Counted from the stretch's first letter, positions 1 through 7,068 are shown. The stretch: 64,000 nucleotides of DNA from Novosphingobium sp. TH158 (GCF_002855555.1 NZ_PKRT01000001.1:1-64000); one strand, 5' to 3'. Numbers and translations: made by a program. The notes: a model not told the origin generated them from the letters alone.

Positions 1-538
1 CGAGCACGGCATTGCTGGTGAGTTCGGTGCCATTATCGCTAACGATCATGCCCGGCTTGCCCCGCTGGGCGATCAACTGGGTCAGCTCACGCACGACACG
101 GTGCCCCGAGATCGAGGTATCCGGTACCGCCGCCAGGCACTCCCTAGTCACGTCATCGACCACGTTGAGGACCCGGAACCGTCTGCCAGAAGCCATCTGA
201 TCATGGACGAAGTCCAAGCTCCAGCGCTGGTTCGGCAGTGCCAGCACCGGAGCAGGTGCTCTGGTCCCGACAGCACGCCTGCGGCTGCGCCGCCGCCTCA
301 CCGCCAGACCTTCCTCCTTATAGAGCCGCTGGGTCTTCTTGCGGTTGATCATCACGCCCTCAAGCTCCCGCAAACGCCGGGCCTCGGACACCTCCAACCC
401 GCCATACTTGGCCTTCCAGTTATAGATCGTCGCTTCCGATACACCGTGACGCCGGGCTAGATCAGCGGTCTTCGCGCCCGCCTCCGCCTCCTTCAGCACC
501 CCGATAATCTGCTCTTCTGAAAACCTTGCACGCTTCAT
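1..538 (-). pseudogene. IS3-family transposase, in-frame OrfA-OrfB deletion fusion
   Basis: The frame starts MKRARFSEEQIIGVLKEAEAG, which is the OrfA helix-turn-helix region (HGVSEATIYNWKAKYGG). After about 62 residues, at ARRLRELE, it passes directly into the middle of OrfB (GVMINRKKTQRLYKEEGL), then into the DDE core with WSLDFVHD and MIVSDNGTE. The OrfA leucine zipper, the usual programmed frameshift and the OrfB N-terminus are missing, although the frame is intact. Two of the three catalytic acidic residues are visible and the last lies off the edge. It is read here as a deletion derivative rather than a functional transposase. Confidence 0.8.
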
Positions 539-596
539 CGTCTGTCCTTCCTTCAGGCCAGACTCTAATCGCTCGTGGAGGAAAATCAGGGGGTCA
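1..596 (-). mobile_element. IS3-family insertion sequence, partial and internally deleted
   Basis: One reverse-strand frame stays open from 538 to the left edge and encodes IS3-family transposase sequence, so the element continues outside the window. Its orfA-proximal end lies near 596, where the reverse strand reads TGACCCCCTGATTTTCC, a plausible terminal inverted repeat. The exact boundary is uncertain by a few bases because the other end is not visible. The element truncates the neighbouring nuclease gene. An internal deletion has removed the OrfA/OrfB junction, so this copy probably cannot move by itself. Confidence 0.8.
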
Positions 597-1565
597 CGTC
601 ACGCGCATTGTATCGACCTCGATATCGAAGAAAAGCTCAACCTCGGAGCGGGGCAAAGACACCACGCCTGTCAGCATCGGCTGAGCATCCGGGTCGGTGA
701 GAAGGCGCGCGCGCAAATGGAATTTTCGTAACCGGTCGGGGCCGATCCCACTAAAGACGGTTTTCTTGCCAACTACGAAAGCCTCAGGATCACATAGGGC
801 AAATTCTCCAACGCTGCCGATGGTATCAACCATGACATCGCGCAACGCCCGGCCGAGTTGCGGAATTAGGGTCAGGTCGTCACTCGACTTGAGTTCCATC
901 GAGCAGGCACTACGCCAATGGCACTCTTTGCATTTGGCGGACAGCGCGCCACGGCACAGTCCTCCGCTTGCGACAATCCGCCGAGCCTCGGTCAGTCGGT
1001 CAAGGTACTCTTCCCAGATGGTCTGTTTGCCCTTCGGGCCGCGCGGCGCGTCAAGGTCGTAGAGTACCTCTTCACCGCGTACGTCGTAAATCCAGGCCTG
1101 TCGTCCGGCCGAATATCCAAGCCGTTCGAGCACATCGACGTAAAGGCATAGCTGAACAGCATATGGCAGTTTCGGCTTTTCGTCGTCGTCATCGCCGCCG
1201 CCTTCTTTGCCAGTGCCGGACTTGATGTCGATTGGTACGTAGCCACCGACTACCTTGCGCAAAAGATCGGGAATTCCGACCAGGTCATCGGCGCTGATAC
1301 GGCCGGCATAAATAAGCGCCTCGCCGCGCTTCATCGCTTCAAGGGTCAATCTCTCTTTCTCTTGGCCTTCAAAGGCACTTAGATCGAGCGCCTGATGGGC
1401 ACCTGATGCCATGACCTTCTGTTCATAGGCGGCACCTTGCTCCCACAGGAGTTGGACGAAAGAGCTAACTTCGTCGCGGATGGAAGGATCGCCGAAAAGG
1501 TCCAATGCCACTCGTTTGGGGCATTGGACCAGATTGTATAGCATCGAGGCGCTGATCGGCATCAT
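594..1565 (-). pseudogene. TM0106-family RecB-like nuclease, 3' end removed by IS insertion
   Basis: The 323-residue product has the start of a TM0106/COG2251 nuclease: an N-terminal LYNLVQCPKRVALD motif, a RecB-like core with PIDIKSG (about residue 110) and PYAVQLCLYVDVLE, and a Cys cluster CKECHWRSAC near residue 210 of the type that binds an Fe-S cluster. The protein stops just after SEVELFFDIEVDTMR, the first strand of the RNase H-like second domain in this family. The final residues and the TGA at 594-596 coincide with the IS end. The nuclease core survives and the second domain is lost. Family assignment is from recall of motifs. Confidence 0.75.
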
Positions 1566-1662
1566 CTGACTGAGAATAGCTCAGATCGTGCCATCCACGC
1601 ACCACTTTGATTCTCCGCCTGGATGGAGTTTTCCAAAAGATGCTCGATGCTTCGAGAGCGTG

Positions 1663-2304
1663 CTATTGAGCGAAGGGCGGCCGTTGGCTCTTATCCTCGC
1701 CCCAGATGTCGGCGTTTATTTTCTCCCGCTGCCTAGCTACGCTCGCTTTTGCTTCCGCATCTATAGCCTCTCCGCATTCATCGAGGGCAACGCCTGCTTT
1801 GGTCATATCGCCCGCATTAAAGACCAGCGGATGCCCAAATCCTTTGCTTTCGATACGGATGGTGCTCGCGCCCTTCATGTAACGGCTGATCCAGAACCCG
1901 TTCGTGTTGATCACATGAAGCGCGGTAGCGGACGGGTCCTCCGAGTAGTCGATGTTCGCGGGGAATTGCTCTAGGCCTATTGTCAGCGCGACAATGCGCG
2001 GGATGCCGCGGAAATCAATTGGGGTTCCCCAGTCAATTGTGAAGCCGCCGATGTCTCGACCTCGGAACGCACTCAGTTTCACGTTTCCATCCGGACCGCG
2101 AAACGACCCGATCTCTACAACGCACTTACCGTCGTTGCGCGAAACTTCTGCCGGACTGCGCTTCACCAACACCCAACCAGTTGCCTGCGCTTTGCCTCCC
2201 TGAGCCTCTGACTTGCAGGCGGTGACGAGCAGGACGAGTCCGAAGGCTGTGGCGGCAGTGCTGCTAAGTGATCGAAAATTTGCTAAGCGAGAATTCTTGG
2301 TCAT
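1663..2304 (-). CDS. Putative lipoprotein of unknown function
   Basis: The 213-residue protein starts MTKNSRLANF and has a lipobox VTAC with Cys30, so it should be lipid-anchored. I chose ATG 2304 because GGAGAACAGGA precedes it. A longer frame to 2355 would bury the signal peptide. The mature part contains one compact domain with VVEIGSFRGPDG and GGFTIDWG segments and few cysteines. I do not recognise the family. It is transcribed away from the HTH gene at 2444 and lies inside the tRNA-Leu island. Confidence 0.65.
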   Translation of the reverse strand: MTKNSRLANFRSLSSTAATAFGLVLLVTACKSEAQGGKAQATGWVLVKRSPAEVSRNDGKCVVEIGSFRGPDGNVKLSAFRGRDIGGFTIDWGTPIDFRGIPRIVALTIGLEQFPANIDYSEDPSATALHVINTNGFWISRYMKGASTIRIESKGFGHPLVFNAGDMTKAGVALDECGEAIDAEAKASVARQREKINADIWGEDKSQRPPFAQ

Positions 2305-2373
2305 TCCTGTTCTCCGGTGATCTAAGTTGCTGGAATAGCGCGCTCTACTGGCCATCGCCTCTTTCGCAGTCAG

Positions 2374-2413
2374 CCCTAGAGCACTTCACGAATAATGACT
2401 ATAGTCCCTAGAG
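2374..2413 (+). promoter_or_regulatory. Operator/promoter of the HTH gene (palindrome plus direct repeat)
   Basis: GACTATAGTC at 2397-2406 is a perfect 10-bp palindrome and contains a good -10 (TATAGT, 2400-2405). The -35 position has no recognisable TTGACA. CCCTAGAG occurs at 2374-2381 and again at 2406-2413, 32 bp apart, about three helical turns. GACT...AGTC half-sites and a missing -35 are typical of operators bound by restriction-modification controller (C) proteins. That link is an inference from similarity. Confidence 0.5.
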
Positions 2414-2443
2414 TAATCAGGCCGGTGCCGGTCCAGTCCGGTG

Positions 2444-2656
2444 ATGGAATGGAACGAGATCGTTGCTGCGAATGTGCGGAGGCTGCGGGCTGGTAAGCAG
2501 CTGACGCAGGAGCAGTTGGCGCTCGATGCTCAGCTTGACCTGACTTACATTGGCGGGATCGAACGCGGTCGCCGCAATCCAACCGTGAAGGTGTTGGGCC
2601 AGATTGCGGCGGCGCTCGATGTTGCCCCTGCGGACCTGCTGCGGCCCATCAACTGA
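2444..2656 (+). CDS. XRE-family HTH regulator, C-protein-like
   Basis: The 70-residue protein is a single Cro/C1 helix-turn-helix domain (NVRRLRAGKQLTQEQLALDA, then TYIGGIERGRRNPTVKVL) and nothing else. It closely resembles restriction-modification controller proteins in size and in the YISGIERGRRNP-type motif. GTG 2441 and ATG 2444 are both possible starts, without a clear Shine-Dalgarno. No methylase or restriction gene is visible, so if it is a C protein it is an orphan or its partners lie off the edge. It probably binds the palindrome just upstream and controls itself. Confidence 0.75.
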   Translation: MEWNEIVAANVRRLRAGKQLTQEQLALDAQLDLTYIGGIERGRRNPTVKVLGQIAAALDVAPADLLRPIN

Positions 2657-2659
2657 CTT

Positions 2660-3037
2660 TCAGTACTCGCTGGTCAACATGACCGTCAGCACGCGGGTGG
2701 TTTTGGCAGGGTCGGCCGGGTCGTCCGAACCGTAAGTCATCGTCTGATCGTAGTAGTCGATCTTCCAAAACATATCCGCGCCGAACAGGGCGAAGTCCCC
2801 AAAGTCGCGTTCGCCGTGCGGATCGTTGTCGGGATCGAAGCCATCATAGCTGGCCAGCGCCGCAGCCAGCTCGCCCGCATCATAGCCCGGCAAGGCTTCG
2901 ACGCCCTGGGTGATTAAGTACCTTCCGCCCTTGGCGCCGATCGCGCTGCGGTCGCCGCGTCGCAGCGCATCGTTAAGCTGGGCAATGGCTTCAGCCCGCG
3001 GAACCCGGGCGCACGTTTCCTGTTGCTGGATCTGCAT
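2660..3037 (-). CDS. DUF3768 domain protein
   Basis: The 125-residue protein matches the DUF3768 pattern: YDGFDPDNDPHGERDFGDF, then MFWKIDYYDQTMTYGSDDP and TRVLTVMLTSEY at the C-terminus. The family is frequent on plasmids and integrative elements of alphaproteobacteria and has no known function. ATG 3037 is preferred over ATG 3043 because AAAGGA directly abuts the upstream ATG and is spaced 6 nt from the second. It converges with the HTH gene, with only 3 nt between the two stop codons. Confidence 0.8.
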   Translation of the reverse strand: MQIQQQETCARVPRAEAIAQLNDALRRGDRSAIGAKGGRYLITQGVEALPGYDAGELAAALASYDGFDPDNDPHGERDFGDFALFGADMFWKIDYYDQTMTYGSDDPADPAKTTRVLTVMLTSEY

Positions 3038-3128
3038 GTGCATTCCTTTCGTTTGAGTTTGGCAATTTTCAGGGGGTGTCGCGCCGCGAGGAGCGGCTAG
3101 ACGTGTGGCGCGCCGCTCATGGCGCTGA

Positions 3129-3743
3129 TCAGATGCGGCTTAGGAACCGCTTGGGTTTAAATCCGGCTTTCCAGCCACGGGCCTCGTAGGCCGTGGAATC
3201 GAGCAGGCCGTCCGCGCAGGCCCGCCACAGCACGGTATCGATAGTGGCGATGCGGTATCCGGTCTGGCGGGAGAGACGGGCGCATAACCTGTGCGTGTCA
3301 GTCCGATCCCGGCGTGCCAAGCGTTCCATGTGAACGTCCGGCTTGGCAACATCCGCCCCCAAGTTCTTGGCTAAGTGAAAGCTGGTGATGTCACCAACCC
3401 AAGGCAGGCTGCGTAGGAACGCGATTTTGTCCGCTTCGGTCAGGTATGAAGCGAACAGTTTTTCCCGCTCAGCCCAGATCCGGTCAATGGCCGTTGCCTT
3501 GCCGGGATGGCCGTAGACAGTCGTTGAGGACAGCCCTTGGCGCAGCGCCACCATGCAGCGATTGAAGATCGGCTCAGCCACTCGGTTCATCATGCCCGAA
3601 TTGCAGATTACATAGACAGCCTGCTCTGCGAATGCGTCGGCATTGGCTGGCTTCGGAATCGCTTCCGACCATTCGATGATGTGGCCATAGCCAGCTGCCC
3701 GCATCACCGCCTCGATCCGGCGGAAGCGCTTCAGGGTAATCAC
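3129..3743 (-). CDS. HhH-GPD-like (base-excision glycosylase fold) protein
   Basis: The 204-residue protein contains LPWVGDITSFHLAKNLG followed by AKPDVHMERLA. This resembles the helix-hairpin-helix and catalytic-Asp segment of endonuclease III-type DNA glycosylases (LPGVG..TA, VDTHI). No Fe-S cysteine cluster follows. The start is GTG 3743: its GTGA overlaps the TGA of the recombinase gene, giving tight translational coupling. An upstream in-frame ATG at 3812 would overlap the recombinase by 73 nt and is unlikely. Substrate and role are unknown. Co-expression with a recombinase suggests a DNA-processing job on the element. Confidence 0.6.
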   Translation of the reverse strand: MITLKRFRRIEAVMRAAGYGHIIEWSEAIPKPANADAFAEQAVYVICNSGMMNRVAEPIFNRCMVALRQGLSSTTVYGHPGKATAIDRIWAEREKLFASYLTEADKIAFLRSLPWVGDITSFHLAKNLGADVAKPDVHMERLARRDRTDTHRLCARLSRQTGYRIATIDTVLWRACADGLLDSTAYEARGWKAGFKPKRFLSRI

Positions 3744-4318
3744 AGCAGGCGTATCAGCTTGCGCTGTGCCTCCCGGTCTCCTTCGATGTAACGCTCGGTC
3801 GTGGTCAGGCACGAATGCCCGGCCAGCTCCTGGATGTCTTTGAGCGATCCGCCCGCCCTGAAGATCAGCCGGGCAGAGCGTGTGATGAACGTGCGCCGGC
3901 CTGAGTGCGATGAGCAGCCTTCATAGCCGAGCTCGTCATAAAGCTGTGCGAACCAGTTCACGATCGAGCGCGGAGTCATGTGCCCGCCGCGCAGCGAGCG
4001 GATTACCGGGCCGCTCGTCGGTCGGCCTTCCGCCCTGTGCAGACCGCGCAAAGCCAGCACGAGCTGCGGGTGAAGCGGAATGGTACGTTGTCGACCGTTT
4101 TTGGCGATGCTGCCGCTTATCGCTATCTGATTACCGATCCGGCCACGGGTTGTGGCCAGCATCGGCCATTCCAAGCCCGCTATTTCGCAGGCCCGGAGGC
4201 CGGCTTGGAAACTCAGAAGAATGATTACGGAATTGCGTTCTGCTGCGCGCCATTCGCCGACGTGAAACAGCATTCGCTGCACGTCGCCAGGCGCCAGCAC
4301 CCGTGCTGACGTTGCCAT
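3740..4318 (-). CDS. Catalytic-domain-only tyrosine recombinase
   Basis: The 192-residue protein has the full tyrosine-recombinase active site: Arg in GLRACEIAGLEW, Lys in IAKNGRQRTIPL, HSGR (HxxR), His in LAGHSCLTTTERY and the Tyr of the same motif. It lacks the N-terminal SAM-like core-binding domain of ordinary integrases. It is therefore about the size of the FimB/FimE inversion recombinases. It lies beside, but is distinct from, the island integrase at 4408-5622, and is the first gene of a coupled pair. A phase-switch, resolution or accessory excision role is possible; no inverted-repeat switch was seen next to it. Confidence 0.75.
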   Translation of the reverse strand: MATSARVLAPGDVQRMLFHVGEWRAAERNSVIILLSFQAGLRACEIAGLEWPMLATTRGRIGNQIAISGSIAKNGRQRTIPLHPQLVLALRGLHRAEGRPTSGPVIRSLRGGHMTPRSIVNWFAQLYDELGYEGCSSHSGRRTFITRSARLIFRAGGSLKDIQELAGHSCLTTTERYIEGDREAQRKLIRLL

Positions 4319-4400
4319 GAATCCACCATGTTAGCTGAAAGCAGCGCAAACGCGCGCTGCGCAGCAAGTGTAGCGGATTTTTCATGAATTGTCAAATTAG

Positions 4401-4423
4401 GTCTAAATTACAGTATTTTAGAC
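4401..4423. repeat. AT-rich inverted repeat over the integrase stop codon
   Basis: GTCTAAA at 4401-4407 and TTTAGAC at 4417-4423 are perfect 7-bp arms around a 9-nt spacer. They sit in an AT-rich stretch (about 4376-4425) unlike its surroundings. The integrase stop codon (4408-4410) lies inside. It could be a weak terminator hairpin or a protein-binding site. There is no convincing U-tract on either strand. Confidence 0.4.
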
Positions 4424-5622
4424 GAATGTGCGGAAGCCTGAATTTTAAGCTCGTCGAGATGGTCTGACCACCACTGCGCCATCCTCACGCGCTCATCCCA
4501 ATGCTGCCCTCTATGATAGGTGCCGCGCACGGAATTGCTCGTGTCATGAGCAAGAGCGCGCTCAATGGCGTCCGGGTTCCATTTGCCGCTTTCGTTCAAG
4601 AGTGTTGAAGCCATCGCTCGGAATCCATGTGCGGTCATATCGGAATTCGAATAGCCAAGGCGTCGAAGCGCGGCATTGATCGTGTTTTCGGACATTGGCC
4701 GCAGTCCGGTATGGAGGGACGAAAACACGTACTTCTGACGCGAGCTGAGCACCTGAGCGCTCTTTAGGATTGCGACAGCCTGACGCGACAAGGGCACAAC
4801 GTGCGGCTGACGCATTTTCATTTTTTCGGCCGGTATCGTCCAGGTCGCCGCATCCAAATCGAATTCAGTCCATTCGGCACGGCGCAGTTCGCCTGGCCTA
4901 ACGAACACGTGTGGCGTCAGCTTCAACGCCAGCGCTGTCAGCGGGTAGCCAGTGAATTCTTCAATCGCATTAAGCAGTTGCCCGACAGCTTTTGGTTCGA
5001 TGATTGCGCTGTGATGTTTGACCTTGGGCGAAGCTAGCGCGCCGCGAAGTAGCGCCGTTGGATCCGATGATGCGCGTGAGGTCGCAACAGCATATCGGAA
5101 AACTCGGCTGGCGAGGGATCGCATCCGACGCGCAGTTTCTAGGTGGCCCTTGGCCTCGATCGCTTGAAACGCCTTGAGCAGCTCGGCGGGAGTTAGATCG
5201 GCGATAGGGCGGTGACCAATGGCTGGGATCATTAGCGACAAGAGCCACTTCGACTTGTTGATCGTTACCGCTTCGCGCTTATCGCGCGACATTTTCTCGA
5301 GATACTCGTTTCCGACCGCTTCGAATGAATTAGAAGCATTGAGCGCTGCGGCGAGTGCGACCTGTTTTTTCTCCTCGCCTGGATCAGTGCCCATGGCGAG
5401 CGTTTGGCGCGCTTCATCGCGCCGCCTGCGGGCCTCTTTGAGTGACACGTCAGGATAGCGCCCTAGGCCGAGCTTCTTTTCCTTGCCGTTGAAGCGGTAC
5501 TTGAAGCGCCACAGTTTTCCGCCGGACGGTTGCAAGAGCAGGAACAGGCCTTTCTCGTCCGCTTTTTTGATCGGCTTATTGCCATGAACCAGCGCGCGAA
5601 TCGAAATGTCTGTCAATGCCAT
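4408..5622 (-). CDS. P4-type phage integrase of the tRNA-Leu island
   Basis: The 404-residue protein starts MALTDISIRALVHGNKPIKKADEKG, the Arm-DNA-binding domain (DUF4102) of P4-like integrases. A core-binding domain follows (about 100-190), then the catalytic domain with RPGELRRAEW, HGFRAMAS (HxxR), LAHDT and the Tyr of VRGTYHRG. A longer frame to 5760 exists, but ATG 5622 matches the family start and has AGGAAGTGG upstream. The gene points away from the tRNA, with its start about 170 nt from the tRNA 3' end, the classic position for an integrase at its attR/attL site. Confidence 0.9.
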   Translation of the reverse strand: MALTDISIRALVHGNKPIKKADEKGLFLLLQPSGGKLWRFKYRFNGKEKKLGLGRYPDVSLKEARRRRDEARQTLAMGTDPGEEKKQVALAAALNASNSFEAVGNEYLEKMSRDKREAVTINKSKWLLSLMIPAIGHRPIADLTPAELLKAFQAIEAKGHLETARRMRSLASRVFRYAVATSRASSDPTALLRGALASPKVKHHSAIIEPKAVGQLLNAIEEFTGYPLTALALKLTPHVFVRPGELRRAEWTEFDLDAATWTIPAEKMKMRQPHVVPLSRQAVAILKSAQVLSSRQKYVFSSLHTGLRPMSENTINAALRRLGYSNSDMTAHGFRAMASTLLNESGKWNPDAIERALAHDTSNSVRGTYHRGQHWDERVRMAQWWSDHLDELKIQASAHSSKIL

Positions 5623-5789
5623 CGTGTGGGGGCCACTTCCTGCTAGGATTTTGCGTGGCCACCACCCTGGCCCCCAAAACGTCGCGACTGATGGCGAACG
5701 GAAGCGAACCACGGCGGTTGCCGTAGCTCTGTTTTTAGCGGATTTCTGCGGTTTTTTCAAGCTCCGGCGAACATGCGCGGAGCGGTAAA

Positions 5790-5876
5790 TGGTGCCCAGA
5801 AGAGGACTCGAACCTCCACGCCGTTGCCAGCGCCGCCACCTGAAGACGGTGCGTCTACCAATTCCGCCATCTGGGC
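5790..5876 (-). tRNA. tRNA-Leu (anticodon CAG)
   Basis: The reverse strand folds as a class II tRNA: acceptor GCCCAGA pairs with TCTGGGC, followed by the discriminator A and an encoded CCA at 5790-5792. The D arm contains GGCGGAATTGGTAGACGC. The anticodon stem CCGTC/GGCGG frames the loop TTCAGGT with CAG as anticodon. A long variable arm and a T-loop GTTCGAGTCC follow. The 3' end borders the integrase region, so this tRNA is the island attachment site. The gene is intact. No second copy of its 3' end was seen in 1-5789. Confidence 0.95.
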
Positions 5877-6050
5877 ACGGAGCGGAGGGCCGAAGCGCCG
5901 TCCGCCGGGTAGGAGCGCGCCACTAGCCGGGGGGGCGCGGGGTGTCAACCGGGGTTTGTCGGGTTGCTTGCGGATTTTCACGCCGCCGCCTGATAGGCGG
6001 GCGGGCGGGACAGGGGAGGAAAACCGCTGCGCCGCCCGCCAGACCGGGCA

Positions 6051-6206
6051 TCAATGCCGATTGCTGTCGCTGCCGGTGCGGCTTGCGTCGCGACCGCGTC
6101 CGTCGTCCTTGCTATCCTGGTTGCTGCGCGGGGCAGGGGACGGCGGGGCGGCCTCGTGCCGGCGATCGGGCGGCAATTCGCCGCGCTTGCGGTTCCGGTC
6201 GGTCAC
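6051..6206 (-). CDS. Tiny hydrophilic protein (51 aa), coupled to the gene before it
   Basis: GTG 6206 overlaps the TGA of the preceding small ORF (GTGA) and has CAGGAG nine nucleotides upstream. The product (start MTDRNRKRGELPPDRRHEAA, end GSDSNRH) is charged and rich in Arg, Asp, Pro and Ser, without Cys or hydrophobic stretches. It is probably disordered. I do not recognise it. The support is the coupling geometry and Shine-Dalgarno sequence rather than homology. Confidence 0.45.
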   Translation of the reverse strand: MTDRNRKRGELPPDRRHEAAPPSPAPRSNQDSKDDGRGRDASRTGSDSNRH

Positions 6207-6376
6207 AGGCGATTCTCCTGCGATCCGCCCTTGCGGCCTTCCCGGTCGCGCGCGCCGGAGCGATTCGGGCTTTCCGACTTTGCCGACTGGCGGGCGGCAT
6301 TATCGCCCGAGCTGCCGTTCGCTTCCTTGCCGGCCTTCGTATTGCCGGACTTGCCCTTGTTCTTCTGCATGGCCAT
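6203..6376 (-). CDS. Tiny Lys/Gly/Ser-rich hydrophilic protein (57 aa)
   Basis: ATG 6376 is preceded by a strong AGAAGGAGA Shine-Dalgarno with 7-nt spacing. The product begins MAMQKNKGKSGNTKAGKEAN and continues with Lys, Gly, Ser and Arg to GRKGGSQENRL. It has no hydrophobic core and resembles small disordered or stress-type proteins that are often left unannotated. It forms a two-gene unit with the coupled ORF ending at 6051, between tRNA-Leu and the divergent str promoter. A longer frame to 6532 exists but lacks a ribosome-binding site at its start. Confidence 0.5.
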   Translation of the reverse strand: MAMQKNKGKSGNTKAGKEANGSSGDNAARQSAKSESPNRSGARDREGRKGGSQENRL

Positions 6377-6439
6377 GACCATTCTCCTTCTGGTGGAAGG
6401 CTGCAAAGTGCGCCTGGGCGCGTAAGGTTGCGGCAAAGC

Positions 6440-6468
6440 TTGACCCTTGCGACGAATGGCCCTAAGGG
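6440..6468 (+). promoter_or_regulatory. Likely str operon promoter
   Basis: TTGACC (6440-6445), a 17-nt spacer and TAAGGG (6463-6468) face rpsL. The predicted leader is about 220 nt. The -10 resembles those before rpsJ, rplO and rpsM in this window. The 320-nt stretch 6377-6696 holds this promoter and the structured leader, and no gene that I can support. Confidence 0.55.
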
Positions 6469-6651
6469 CGCGCGCTTCCGAGGCGTCATGCGTGGCGTCC
6501 GGTTGAGCTGAACATTGGCGGGGCGAGTCCATCCGGGCCTAAACCGTCAAAGTAACCCGGCCCTTTCGACCGGGTGGAGCGTTTTCGGCTCGTGATGTGA
6601 TCGGCGGGGTTTTCGCCCGCGCCCATTTCGCATTCGCGGGTTCCGCATTCC

Positions 6652-6690
6652 CTTCACCTTTTCGGCACGGCCAAGAACCAAGGTGAAGAG
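6652..6690 (+). promoter_or_regulatory. rpsL leader hairpin covering the ribosome-binding site
   Basis: CTTCACCTT (6652-6660) is perfectly complementary to AAGGTGAAG (6680-6688), with a 19-nt loop. The 3' arm contains the only Shine-Dalgarno-like bases before the rpsL ATG at 6697. Folding would therefore hide the start. This is a candidate translational switch; the ligand is unknown. Confidence 0.5.
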
Positions 6691-6696
6691 TACTTC

Positions 6697-7068
6697 ATGC
6701 CCACTATCAACCAGCTGGTCCGCAAGGGCCGCGTTCCGCAGAAGGCCAAGAGCAAGGTCCCTGCGATGGAGCAGAACCCGCAGAAGCGTGGCGTTTGCAC
6801 CCGCGTTTACACCACGACCCCGAAGAAGCCGAACTCGGCGCTTCGCAAGGTTGCCAAGATCCGCCTGACGAACTCGCGCGAAGTGATTTCGTACATTCCG
6901 GGTGAAGGCCACAACCTGCAGGAGCACTCGGTGGTGCTGATCCGCGGCGGCCGTGTGCGCGACCTTCCCGGCGTGCGCTATCACGTGCTGCGCGGCGTGC
7001 TCGACACCCAGGGTGTCAAGGACCGCAAGCAGAGCCGCTCGAAGTACGGCGCCAAGCGTCCGAAGTAA
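6697..7068 (+). CDS. rpsL: 30S ribosomal protein S12
   Basis: The 123-residue protein is full length, with the decoding-centre loops [13 protein letters not shown] (Lys43 present) and [13 protein letters not shown]. Residue 88 is Arg (codon CGC, 6958-6960), where E. coli has Lys88. That substitution is a known streptomycin-resistance change in other bacteria. The gene is the first of the str operon rpsL-rpsG-fusA-tuf. A hairpin in its leader may control translation. Confidence 0.98.
   Translation: MPTINQLVRKGRVPQKAKSKVPAMEQNPQKRGVCTRVYTTTPKKPNSALRKVAKIRLTNSREVISYIPGEGHNLQEHSVVLIRGGRVRDLPGVRYHVLRGVLDTQGVKDRKQSRSKYGAKRPK

Noticed and set aside
1588..1974. Forward frame of 128 codons opposite the lipoprotein gene
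   Set aside because: The reverse-strand gene has a lipobox and a ribosome-binding site; this frame has neither a motif nor a start signal.
4371..5750. TAGCGGATTT shared by 4371-4380 and 5737-5746, flanking the integrase gene, considered as att repeats
   Set aside because: Only 10 bp match and neither lies in the tRNA; this is compatible with chance.
1..5789. Search for a second copy of the tRNA-Leu 3' end as left attachment site
   Set aside because: No match was seen in the window; the island must extend further left.
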